From contig NZ_UIHB01000001.1 of assembly GCF_900476395.1 (NCBI RefSeq), forward strand, positions 897,385 through 961,384: a stretch of DNA of 64,000 nt, given 5' to 3'. Made by a program: the position numbers and the translations under genes. Shown piece by piece: positions 55,174-64,000 of the stretch. The DNA is from Xanthomonas euroxanthea. Lineage in GTDB: Bacteria > Pseudomonadota > Gammaproteobacteria > Xanthomonadales > Xanthomonadaceae. The number at the start of each line of letters is the position of its first letter. Position 1 is the stretch's first letter. Under the pieces are notes generated by a model. It saw only the letters and a program-made list of their open reading frames with translations, was not told the origin of the DNA and did no database searches.

Positions 55174-56583
55174 CTAACGCGCCACCTGCGCCGCAAGCCT
55201 GCCCAGTCGCCGCATCGCGCGCTCCAGCGTATCGCTCCACGGCTGGCCACAGGTCAGGCGCAGGTGATCTGCGTAGTCGCCACGGCTGGAGTACAGATGG
55301 CCGGGCGAGGTGCCGATGCGTTCTGCCAGCGCGGCTTCGAACAGGGCTTGCCCGCTGCCGGCGTCGGGCAATTGCAGCCATAGCGATAATCCGCCGGCCG
55401 GGTCGCCCACGCGTGTGTCCTGCGGCCAATGCCGCACGATCGCATCGCGCAGCCGCTGCCCGTTGTCGGCCAGCGTGCGGCGCAGCTTGCGCAGGTGCCG
55501 TTCCAGATCGTGTTGCGCCAGATAATCGGCCAGTGCCAGTTGCGGCAGGCTGGCGCTGCCGACAGTGGAAAAATACTTGGCGCGCACCAGGGCGTCGGTC
55601 CAGTCGCCACCGAGCAACCAGCCCACACGCAAGCCGGGCGACAGCACCTTGGAGAACGAGCCGCAGGTGATCACGTTGGCATGGGTGTCGAAGTGGCGCA
55701 GCGGCCGCGGGCGCTGGCCCGACCAATCCAGTTCGCCATAGATGTCGTCTTCGATCACCACCGTGCCATGGCGGGCGCAGCTGTCGAGCAATGCGCACTT
55801 GGCGCTGTCGGGAGTGAGGCTGCCGTTTGGATTGTTGAAGTTGGGGATCAGCACTGCCGCACGCACCGGGGTGCGCTGCAGCAGCGCATCCACACGTGCG
55901 ACATCGATACCGTGGCCGGGGCGATTGGGTACCTCCAGCACCTTGAGGCGCAGTGCAGCCACCGCCTGCAGGATGCCGTGATAGGTGGGTGTTTCCACCA
56001 GCACCACATCGCCTGGCGCGGTGAGCGTGCGCAGCGCAAGGCTGATCGCTTCCATCGCGCCGGCGGTGATCACCACTTCGTCGGCATCGACGGTGGTTGC
56101 GCAGTGTGCATACCGCTGTGCGATCTGGCGGCGCAATGCGGCGTGGCCCTGCGGCGGTGCGTAATCCAACGCAGCCGTGCGCTGGCGACGCAACTGCCGC
56201 GCCAGGGCTGCGGCCAGGTGCGCGGTGGGCAACAGCGCAGGCGCGGGCGTGGCGGTGTGCAGCGGCACCAGGTCGGTACGCGCCAGGGTTTGGAGCACGC
56301 GCTGCAAGGCCGGGTTGTCGACCATGCCCGGTTTGCGCCGACGCGGGAGGAGGGCTGCGGCCGGCAATGCAGATGCCGTGCCGCGCACGAAGTAGCCCGA
56401 GCGCGGGCGCGCCTGCACGCGGCCTTCGCGTTCGAGTTGCAGGCAGGCCTGCACGGCGGTGGCGGTGCTGATGCCGTGGTTGGCAGCCAGTTGCCGGATC
56501 GAGGGCAGGCGCTCGCCGGCACGCAGGGTGCCGCCTTCGATCTGCTGCCGCAGCTGCGTGGCCAGCGATTCATACAGCAGCAT
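55174..56583 (-). CDS. MocR-type regulator (GntR DNA-binding domain fused to aminotransferase)
   Basis: 469 residues from ATG 56583 (GGGAGGT upstream). N-terminal winged helix (YESLATQLRQQIEGGTLRAG, LPSIRQLAANHGISTATAV) and a class I aminotransferase-like domain with the PLP lysine in TCGSFSKVLSPGLRVGW and LIPNFNNPNGSLTPD. MocR proteins sense amino acids or PLP through the fused domain. It is divergent from the EamA exporter at 56957, which is its likely target; two 14-bp direct repeats lie in between. An earlier ATG at 56652 would run over those repeats. Confidence 0.9.
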   Translation of the reverse strand: MLLYESLATQLRQQIEGGTLRAGERLPSIRQLAANHGISTATAVQACLQLEREGRVQARPRSGYFVRGTASALPAAALLPRRRKPGMVDNPALQRVLQTLARTDLVPLHTATPAPALLPTAHLAAALARQLRRQRTAALDYAPPQGHAALRRQIAQRYAHCATTVDADEVVITAGAMEAISLALRTLTAPGDVVLVETPTYHGILQAVAALRLKVLEVPNRPGHGIDVARVDALLQRTPVRAAVLIPNFNNPNGSLTPDSAKCALLDSCARHGTVVIEDDIYGELDWSGQRPRPLRHFDTHANVITCGSFSKVLSPGLRVGWLLGGDWTDALVRAKYFSTVGSASLPQLALADYLAQHDLERHLRKLRRTLADNGQRLRDAIVRHWPQDTRVGDPAGGLSLWLQLPDAGSGQALFEAALAERIGTSPGHLYSSRGDYADHLRLTCGQPWSDTLERAMRRLGRLAAQVAR

Positions 56584-56956
56584 CTGCAGGATACCTCCCA
56601 TCTGTATTGGTCGATTTGCAGCGTATCTGAATCTGTCATGGTCGTGTGGCACGTTGCAGACTGGGTGTGCCCGGTGAGTACGTCGGGTGTGTGTTCCCTT
56701 CTGTGAGGTTGGCCGTGCTGCTTGCTGCGTTTGTTGTTGCCCGCTATTTCCGCCCTTCCGATGGCGGTGGCGAGGGTCCGCTCACCCAATCGATCGATGC
56801 CGCGCATGCACCACGCTGGGCACAGCGGCTGGTCAGCACGTGGCTCACTGCGCTGCAGGGCCTTGCGCGGGGCGGCGAACTGCAGTGCCGGGTCGCACCG
56901 CGGCACGTCAACGTGCGCGGCAGTGCCGTCCAGTATCTGCAGGGAACCATTGCGCC
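56584..56956. promoter_or_regulatory. Divergent control region between MocR gene and DMT exporter
   Basis: 373 bases. Direct repeats of 14 bp lie at 56600-56613 and 56631-56644. The rest is without recognised features. Several open frames run into the exporter gene from upstream (e.g. from 56687) but carry Cys/Arg-rich text without domain character and are not accepted. Confidence 0.5.
56600..56644. promoter_or_regulatory. Two 14-bp direct repeats, probable MocR binding sites
   Basis: ATCTGTATTGGTCG (56600-56613) and ATCTGTCATGGTCG (56631-56644), 12 of 14 identical and 31 bp apart, i.e. three helical turns on the same face. MocR regulators such as PdxR and GabR bind spaced direct repeats. 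The first repeat ends 17 bp upstream of the MocR start codon. Confidence 0.6.
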
Positions 56957-57883
56957 ATGAGCACGCCCGTGCCTGTGCAAGCGGCATCGGCCGGCGCTGG
57001 GCGACGTGCGATCTGGCAATTGCTGGTTGCCGAAGTGTTGATCGGATCGGTCGGCGTATTCGTGCACGAAAGCGGGCAGGATCCGGTGACGGCGGTGTTC
57101 TATCGCTGCCTGTTCGGCGCGCTGTTTCTCAGCGTGTGCGGGGTGATCGGTGGGCAGCTGCGAGGACTATGGCGCGAGCGTGCGCTGTTGCGTGATGCCA
57201 CCATCAGCGGCGTGCTGCTGGTGTTGAACTGGGTGGCATTGTTCGCGGGGATGGCGCGCTCGTCGATCGGCGTGGCGACCATGGTCTACCACGTGTTCCC
57301 GTTCGTGATGCTGCTCCTGGCCGCATTGTTGCAGGGCGAGCGCACGCGGCGTGCCGATCTGGGCTGGACGCTGCTGGCATTCGTCGGCGTGGCCTGCTCG
57401 GCAAATCCGGCACGCTTGTGGCAGGCGGCGGATCGTGGCTACCTGATCGGCATTGCGCTCACGCTGTTGGCAGCGTTGCTATGCGGTGCCTCGTTGCTGA
57501 TGTCGCGTCGCATCAGCCGTGAGCGGCCGCTGGCGGTGGTGACCGTGCAGTGCTGGGTCGGCACGTTCCTGCTGGCCGGGTTTTCCAGCGGCGCCGTATT
57601 GCATCCGGGCCTGCATTGGCTGTGGCTGGTGGGCCTGGGCGTGATCCATAGCGGCATCGTCTATGTGCTGTTCTATTCGTCCTATCGCCATCTGCATGTG
57701 GCCACGATCGCGGTGCTGGCGTTCGTGTATCCGCTGGTGACGCTATTGCTGGACTATCTGCTCTACGGCCACGCATTGGTGCCGGTGCAGTGGTTGGGCC
57801 TGGCGCTGATCGTGGTCGGCACGCTGGCGGTGAATCTGAAATGGCGCTGGCCGCGGCGGGTGGCACACAGTGCACCGACCTGA
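56957..57883 (+). CDS. DMT-superfamily (EamA) transporter
   Basis: 308 residues, ten membrane helices in two EamA repeats (ISGVLLVLNWVALFAGMARS with IGVATMVYHVFPFVMLLLAA in the first; GLGVIHSGIVYVLFYSSYRH with VATIAVLAFVYPLVTLLLDY in the second). Typical of amino-acid or metabolite exporters. The neighbouring divergent MocR regulator suggests an amino acid or vitamin-B6-like substrate. The ATG at 56957 was chosen; preceding in-frame codons are not membrane-like. Confidence 0.87.
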   Translation: MSTPVPVQAASAGAGRRAIWQLLVAEVLIGSVGVFVHESGQDPVTAVFYRCLFGALFLSVCGVIGGQLRGLWRERALLRDATISGVLLVLNWVALFAGMARSSIGVATMVYHVFPFVMLLLAALLQGERTRRADLGWTLLAFVGVACSANPARLWQAADRGYLIGIALTLLAALLCGASLLMSRRISRERPLAVVTVQCWVGTFLLAGFSSGAVLHPGLHWLWLVGLGVIHSGIVYVLFYSSYRHLHVATIAVLAFVYPLVTLLLDYLLYGHALVPVQWLGLALIVVGTLAVNLKWRWPRRVAHSAPT

Positions 57884-57922
57884 GGATGTTGCCGCCGCGC
57901 TGTACGCACGGCGGCAATACAG

Positions 57923-58261
57923 TCAACGCACGTCGCGCAGTTCCCAGTGGTGCCCGGCCAGGGCCTGCATGCGCTGCTTGAGCAGGTCGCCGGGGATGCT
58001 GGTGGTGGCGACCAGGTCGATCCGCAGGTCGCCCTGCTTGCCGGTCACCGTCGCCGAGGGATCGGTGACGCCCAGGCTGGGGTCCACCGCATCCGGGTCG
58101 GCCTGCAGCAGGCGCCAGCGATCGAACCAGGCCGGATCACGCAAGGCGGCCTGCAACTGTTCGGCAAAGGCCTCGGCACCATGGGCGGTGAAGCTCACGC
58201 TCGCATCGCCGCCACGGGCGAGCTTGGGGTCGGGCAGGCTGATCGAGTAGCTGACAGGCAT
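57923..58261 (-). CDS. Conserved hypothetical protein, 112 aa
   Basis: 112 residues, ATG 58261 (an in-frame ATG at 58333 exists but adds 24 residues of low quality). No signal peptide or membrane segment. The sequence has ISLPDPKLARGGDASVSF, HGAEAFAEQLQAALRDPAWF and DRWRLLQADPDAVDPSLG followed by a TVTGKQGDLRIDLVATTSIP strand region. I do not recognise a family; mixed alpha/beta and a small soluble domain are likely. It is convergent with the exporter and stands alone. A hairpin TTGCCGCC / GGCGGCAA (57889-57917) lies in the 39-bp spacer. Confidence 0.65.
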   Translation of the reverse strand: MPVSYSISLPDPKLARGGDASVSFTAHGAEAFAEQLQAALRDPAWFDRWRLLQADPDAVDPSLGVTDPSATVTGKQGDLRIDLVATTSIPGDLLKQRMQALAGHHWELRDVR

Positions 58262-58421
58262 GTGCAAGGACTCTGATGGATGACGCCGGCACGTTAGTGC
58301 AGCGGCAGTGAGCGTTCCGTCGACAGGCCGCACACGTGGGAGCCTCCAGGTGCGCAGTTACGGCCTGCTCCGCCAGTAGCTAGGGCGCCGCGCCCTCGAC
58401 GCTGCGGGTTTGCTGCGGGGC

Positions 58422-58523
58422 CCTTGCCCGCCCACCATCGCAGGACACGCCGCAAGTACGTCCATGTAGGCTCTTACGCGGCATCCATGCCGCGTAAGGT
58501 CCCGCGACGGTGGGCGGGCAAGG
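58422..58523 (+). repeat. 102-bp long-hairpin intergenic repeat, copy 6 (type A)
   Basis: Same sequence layout as copies 2 and 3, with the 15-bp outer arms CCTTGCCCGCCCACC / GGTGGGCGGGCAAGG and the inner CTTACGCGG hairpin. Confidence 0.88.
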
Positions 58524-58530
58524 ACCTATC

Positions 58531-58660
58531 GAGTTGGTCGGTGTGCATGGAAGAGCAGTGCTGGATGCGCCTTGTTCGATCATTGAAGCATCGGCTACAG
58601 GTCTGATGCACACCGCATGAGAGACAGCTTTTTTAGATGAGCGCCGACCACTTGTCTGGT
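58531..58660 (+). repeat. Spacer repeat accompanying the hairpin element, copy 2
   Basis: Shares TCGGTGTGCATGG, TTCGATCAT, AAGCATCGGCT, TGATGCACACCGCA, GACAGCTTTT and GACCACTTGTCTGGTG with the stretch at 29597-29720. Confidence 0.7.
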
Positions 58661-58763
58661 GCGGTGTCCTTGCCGGTTGCGGGACCGTGTGGCGGCATGG
58701 ATGCCGCCACCGAGCCCCCAGGGATGGGTTCACGGCGTGTCCCGCAAGCGGTGAGGGCGCCGC
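58661..58763 (-). repeat. 103-bp long-hairpin intergenic repeat, copy 7 (type B, reversed)
   Basis: Outer arms GCGGTGTCCTTGCCGGTTGC + GGGAC pair with GTCCC + GCAAGCGGTGAGGGCGCCGC. The inner hairpin is TGGCGGCATGGATGCCGCCA. Read in reverse it aligns to type A at GCGGGACACGCCG, GGCTC, GCGGCATCCATGCCGC and GGTCCCGC. Confidence 0.82.
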
Positions 58764-58793
58764 GCCCTCGATGCTGCGAGTTTGCTGCGGGGC

Positions 58794-58895
58794 CCTTGCC
58801 CGCCCACCGTCGCGGGACACGCCGCAAGTACGTCCCTGTAGGCTCTTACGCGGCATCCATGCCGCGTAAGGTCCCGCGATGGTGAGCGGGCAAGG
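58794..58895 (+). repeat. 102-bp long-hairpin intergenic repeat, copy 8 (type A)
   Basis: Outer arms CCTTGCCCGCCCACC and GGTGAGCGGGCAAGG (one mismatch), CGCGGGAC / GTCCCGCG perfect, inner CTTACGCGG hairpin intact. Confidence 0.88.
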
Positions 58896-58902
58896 ACCAA
58901 GC

Positions 58903-59012
58903 GAGTTGGTCGGTGTGCATGGCAAGAGCAGTGCTGGGTGTGCCTTGCTCGATCATGAAGCATCGGCTCCGGATCTGATGCACACCGCACGACAGACAGC
59001 TTTTCAGATGAG
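58903..59012 (+). repeat. Spacer repeat accompanying the hairpin element, copy 3 (truncated)
   Basis: Carries TCGGTGTGCATGG, CTCGATCATGAAGCATCGGC, TGATGCACACCGCA and GACAGACAGCTTTTCAGATG, then stops within GAGCGCCGCGCCCTCGACC, where the array ends. Confidence 0.65.
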
Positions 59013-59428
59013 CGCCGCGCCCTCGACCGGCAGAGCGTTGCTACAGCTTCATAACGCCCCTGACTCAAAAGCTGGTCGTCCTGAGTTGGCGCCGGAGGGT
59101 GTGGATGAGCCAGAAGTCGTGGTTGCCTGGAACGGCTGCATGGTCGGGATACCCGACTGCACACCGTCGCTGCGCAGCATTTATGCGGAATTTACGCGAG
59201 GGCTGTCGCAGGTCCATAGCGACTTTACGTAGCCGGGGAAGACACTGCGCAGGTTGGCGGAGCGGTTCCGCCCTGGACGATTCCGATGCATCCCTTGACC
59301 TGTCTGCTCCATCGCCGCTGCGCGCGCGGTGCGGCAGCGCTTTGCCTCGTCGGCCCGCAGATGCTGCATGCGCCGCCGCACACCGTCTCCATCGCGCCGC
59401 GTTGCGCGCGTCTCTAGGAGTAGCCGAC

Positions 59429-59521
59429 ATGCCTGCCTGGTTGTCCCTGTTGTGCGGCGTGGCCGTGCTCGTTGCCGCTGCGTACCTGTTGTACGTGGTC
59501 CTGCGCCCCGAAGACTTCTGA
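59429..59521 (+). CDS. kdpF: K+-transporting ATPase small subunit KdpF
   Basis: 30 residues, a single membrane helix (LSLLCGVAVLVAAAYLLYVV) with the KdpF ending VLRPEDF. KdpF stabilises the KdpABC complex. ATG 59429 has TAGGAG at 59415. The stop is 15 bp before kdpA. Such genes are often missed because of size; the match to E. coli KdpF (29 aa, ending RPE.F) is good. Confidence 0.88.
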   Translation: MPAWLSLLCGVAVLVAAAYLLYVVLRPEDF

Positions 59522-59536
59522 TGCGAGTGCGCTCCA

Positions 59537-61351
59537 ATGATTGAAACTCTCCTTGTCTATGCGCTGGCCATCGTGCTGGCCTGGCCGCTTGGCCGCTATC
59601 TGGCGGCGGTGATGCGCGGCGCCCCGATGCGTGGCGATGCGCTGTTCGGCTGGATCGAACGGCCGCTGTATGCACTGCTCGGCACCCGCCCGCAGCAGGG
59701 CATGTCGTGGCGCGGCTATGCGGTGGCGTTTTTGCTCAGCAACCTGGTGGTCGGCCTGCTCACCTGGGCAGTGTTCATGACCCAGGCGTGGCTGCCGTTC
59801 AACCCGGACGCCGTCCCGAACATGCGCTGGGATACCGCGCTGCACACCATGGTGTCGTTCGTCACCAACACCAACCAGCAGCATTACTCGGGCCAGGCGC
59901 AGTTGTCGTATCTGGCGCAGATGACCGGCATCGTCGGCCTGCAGGTGGTGACGCCGATGATGGGCCTGGCGTTGGCGGTGGCGACCTTGCGTGCATTGTT
60001 CGGTGGGCGAGTTGCCGCAACGGTGTCCGATGCCTCGCTGCTGCCTCATGCGGCGGCGGGCGCCAAGTCACTGGCGGCTGGGCCGGACGAGCCGGAGCTG
60101 GGCATGCCGCGCCAGGGACGGCAGCCGTCAGGTTCCGGCGTGGAGGACCTGCCGGACGCGGATGTCGGCAATTACTGGGCCGATGTGATCCGCGCCAGCG
60201 TGCGCGTCCTGCTGCCGTTGTGCCTGCTGTGGACGGTGCTGCTTGGCTGGCAGGGCGTGCCCTCCACGTTGCAGGGTGCGGCCACTGCCGTACCGCTGGA
60301 CAGCAGTGCCGGCATGCCCAAGCAGACCATACCGGTCGGGCCGGTTGCGGCGATGGTCGCGGTCAAGCAGCTCGGCACCAATGGCGGCGGCTGGTACGGC
60401 CCCAACAGTTCGGTGGCGCTGGAAAATCCCACGCCGCTGAGCAATCTGCTGGAGACGCTGGCGCTGGTGCTGTTGCCGATGAGCGTGGTGTTCATGGTCG
60501 GCTACCTGACCGGGCGCAAACGTCTCACCGCCCTGGTATTCGGCACCATGCTGACGATGTCGGCCGCGTCCACCGCGCTGTTGGTGTGGTCCGAAGCGCA
60601 TTCGGCCAGCGCCAGCTCGCCTGCCCTGATGGAAGGCAAGGAGGTGCGCATCGGCGCGGATGCGTCCGCGTTATGGGCGGCGTTGACCACACAGACCTCC
60701 AACGGCTCGGTCAACGCGATGCACGATTCGCTGGCGCCGTTGAGCGGCCTGGTCACGCTGGTGGACATGCTGATCAACGCGATCTGGGGCGGCGTCGGCT
60801 GCGGTTTGCAGCAGTTCGTGGTGTATCTGCTGCTGAGCGTGTTTCTGGCCGGTTTGATAACCGGGCGTACGCCGGAGCTGTTCGGCCGCAAGATCGAAGC
60901 GCGCGAGGTGCAGCTGCTTGCGCTGCTGATTCTGCTGCAGCCGTTGGTGGTGCTGGGCTTCACCGCGGTGGCGCTGGCGGTGCCTGCATGGACGGCCAAT
61001 TCCAATCCCGGCTTCCATGCGATCAGCCAGGTGTTCTACGAGTACACCTCTGCCTTTGCCAACAATGGCTCCGGTTTCGAGGGGCTGGGTGATGCCACGT
61101 ACTGGTGGAACCTGAGTTGCTCGGTGGTGTTGGCACTGGGGCGCTATCCGGCATTGATCCTGCCGCTGATGGTGGCCGCGCGCATGGCCGTGAAGCGGCG
61201 TGCGCCCGAGTCGGCCGGCAGCCTGCAGGTCGAAACACCGACCTTTGCGCTGACCCTGATGGCGATCGTGCTGGTACTCACCGTGCTGCAGTTCATGCCG
61301 GCACTGGTGCTGGGTCCTATCGCTGAACACCTCGCCCTGGCGGCGTCCTGA
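59537..61351 (+). CDS. kdpA: K+-transporting ATPase, potassium-binding subunit KdpA
   Basis: 604 residues (E. coli KdpA 557). The four selectivity-filter loops are visible: FVTNTNQQHYSG, GTNGGGWYGPNSSVALENP, FANNGSGFEGL and GRYPALILPLMVAA, along with WGGVGCGLQQF and AGLITGRTPELFGRKIEARE. The extra length is mostly a ~45-residue polar insert (about 155-205, SLLPHAAAGAKSLAAGPDEP) in a cytoplasmic loop. It forms the K+ channel-like subunit of a high-affinity P-type ATPase. The start is MIETLLVYALA. Confidence 0.96.
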   Translation: MIETLLVYALAIVLAWPLGRYLAAVMRGAPMRGDALFGWIERPLYALLGTRPQQGMSWRGYAVAFLLSNLVVGLLTWAVFMTQAWLPFNPDAVPNMRWDTALHTMVSFVTNTNQQHYSGQAQLSYLAQMTGIVGLQVVTPMMGLALAVATLRALFGGRVAATVSDASLLPHAAAGAKSLAAGPDEPELGMPRQGRQPSGSGVEDLPDADVGNYWADVIRASVRVLLPLCLLWTVLLGWQGVPSTLQGAATAVPLDSSAGMPKQTIPVGPVAAMVAVKQLGTNGGGWYGPNSSVALENPTPLSNLLETLALVLLPMSVVFMVGYLTGRKRLTALVFGTMLTMSAASTALLVWSEAHSASASSPALMEGKEVRIGADASALWAALTTQTSNGSVNAMHDSLAPLSGLVTLVDMLINAIWGGVGCGLQQFVVYLLLSVFLAGLITGRTPELFGRKIEAREVQLLALLILLQPLVVLGFTAVALAVPAWTANSNPGFHAISQVFYEYTSAFANNGSGFEGLGDATYWWNLSCSVVLALGRYPALILPLMVAARMAVKRRAPESAGSLQVETPTFALTLMAIVLVLTVLQFMPALVLGPIAEHLALAAS

Positions 61352-61362
61352 GAGTTTGAGCA

Positions 61363-63411
<2,049 letters not shown>

Positions 63412-63414
63412 GTC

Positions 63415-64000
63415 ATGACGATTTCTTCGAAAACCGGTACACCCGCTGCGCTGCCGTTGCGCGACGACGGCGCCCTGCGCGGGGCAGTAATGCTGGCGCT
63501 GTTCATCCTGCTGGGTCTGGGCCTGAGCTATTCGCTGGTCGCCACCGGCATCACCGGCGCGCTGTTCCCGGTGCAGGCGCATGGCTCGCTGCTGCGCGAT
63601 GACGCGCGGGTGGTCGGCTCGGCCCTGGTGGCCCAGCCGTTTGCCGATGCGCGCTATTTCCAGCCACGCCCCTCGGCCGCCAAGTACGACCCGACCGCGG
63701 CGGCCGGCAGCAACCAGGCGCGTTCCAATCCCGACCTGCAGACCCGCATTGCCGCCACGCGCGCCGAGGTGGCGGCACGCGACGGCATCGCGCCGGAGGC
63801 AGTTCCCGGCGAATTGCTGACCCAGTCCGGCAGTGGCCTGGACCCGCACCTGAGCCCGGCCGCGGTGCAGGTGCAACTGCGCCGCGTCGCCACCGCGCGC
63901 GGCTGGCCGGAACGGCGCGTCGCCGCGCTGGTCCAGGCCGCCACCGAACAGCCACAGTTCGGCCTGTTCGGGCAGCCGCGGGTGAATGTGCTGGCGCTGA
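63415..64000 (+). CDS. kdpC: K+-transporting ATPase subunit KdpC (truncated by window end)
   Basis: 195 codons are in the window and no stop is reached; the family is about 190-215 residues, so only the tail is missing. One N-terminal helix (VMLALFILLGLGLSYSLVAT) and the family motifs ARYFQPRPSAAKYDPTAAAG, SNQARSNPDLQTRI and LLTQSGSGLDPHLSP are clear, with the C-terminal GLFGQPRVNVLALN. KdpC stabilises the complex and raises ATP affinity. It starts 3 bp after the kdpB stop. Confidence 0.95.
   Translation, partial: MTISSKTGTPAALPLRDDGALRGAVMLALFILLGLGLSYSLVATGITGALFPVQAHGSLLRDDARVVGSALVAQPFADARYFQPRPSAAKYDPTAAAGSNQARSNPDLQTRIAATRAEVAARDGIAPEAVPGELLTQSGSGLDPHLSPAAVQVQLRRVATARGWPERRVAALVQAATEQPQFGLFGQPRVNVLAL

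Larger units (their letters stand above)
58262..59428. other. 1.2-kb divergent spacer with repeat array, upstream of kdp
   Basis: Three hairpin repeats (58422-58523, 58661-58763 reversed, 58794-58895), two spacer repeats (58531-58660, 58903-59012) and the GAGGGCGCCGCGCCCTC-type mini-palindrome fill 58380-59030. The right 400 bases are unique; TTTATGCGGAATTTACGCG (from 59180) and TTTACGTAG are AT-rich words that might belong to a kdp control region. No gene is supported. Confidence 0.6.

Noticed and set aside
56687-56956. 90-residue N-terminal extension of the EamA transporter
   Set aside because: Cys/Arg-rich text without membrane helices, running through the divergent control region. ATG 56957 begins the real protein.
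57889-57917. Hairpin TTGCCGCC / GGCGGCAA between the exporter and the 112-aa gene
   Set aside because: A good stem in a convergent spacer but no T-run on either side. Kept only as a remark in the neighbouring entry.
58422-58895. Possible CRISPR array (repeats with spacers)
   Set aside because: Units are ~100-bp hairpins in mixed orientation with similar spacers, not short direct repeats with unique spacers, and there are no cas genes.

Overview
The window is high-GC gammaproteobacterial DNA with almost no spacing between co-directional genes and many ATGA/GTGA overlaps. Gene content points to Xanthomonas: a second-type Xcs type II secretion operon beside an N-acetylglucosamine (nag) locus, Xanthomonas/Caulobacter-type TonB-dependent receptors, and a TTG-started plant-type gshA. 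I see no rRNA, tRNA, insertion sequence, phage gene or CRISPR array. The genus call is inference from gene order and family recognition. The species cannot be fixed by eye.

Left part (1-22.4 kb, all +): the tail of a type II secretion operon (gspJ partial, K, L, M, N) is followed by a carbohydrate-scavenging block. This runs: TonB receptor, Tat-exported GH2 glycosidase, secreted GH89 alpha-N-acetylglucosaminidase, a membrane acetyltransferase of the NagX/HGSNAT family, GntR regulator NagR, permease NagP, LacI regulator NagQ, GlcNAc-6-P processing enzymes NagB-II and NagA, and a second TonB receptor. The reading is: enzymes outside or in the periplasm release GlcNAc, receptors bring glycans across the outer membrane, NagP imports GlcNAc, and NagA/NagB-II feed it to fructose-6-P. 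No GlcNAc kinase is in the window. Candidate operators lie before nagR and before both nag-side receptors.

Middle (22.4-41.6 kb, mostly -): tRNA CCA-adding enzyme, soluble lytic transglycosylase, a third TonB receptor (+), a glycine-betaine operon (betT-betB-betA), and a disulfide/redox group (cytochrome c4, two tandem DsbA-like lipoproteins, an endonuclease/exonuclease/phosphatase-family protein with its own terminator). Then engB (+) with a terminator, a secreted metallo-beta-lactamase-fold hydrolase and an AraC regulator.

Right part (41.9-64 kb): gshA, an EnvZ/OmpR-like two-component pair, a glycosyltransferase, a small lipoprotein, a very large multi-PAS/GAF HWE histidine kinase, a complete glutathione-dependent formaldehyde operon (frmR-adhC-gfa-fghA) with an RcnR/FrmR-type operator, a MocR-type regulator divergent from a DMT exporter, a small orphan gene, and the start of the kdp potassium-uptake operon (kdpF-A-B and nearly all of kdpC).

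Four intergenic zones carry eight copies of a ~102-bp long-hairpin repeat whose two sub-types keep their base pairing while differing in sequence. Together with the NAGLU/HGSNAT gene pair, this is the most interesting content.
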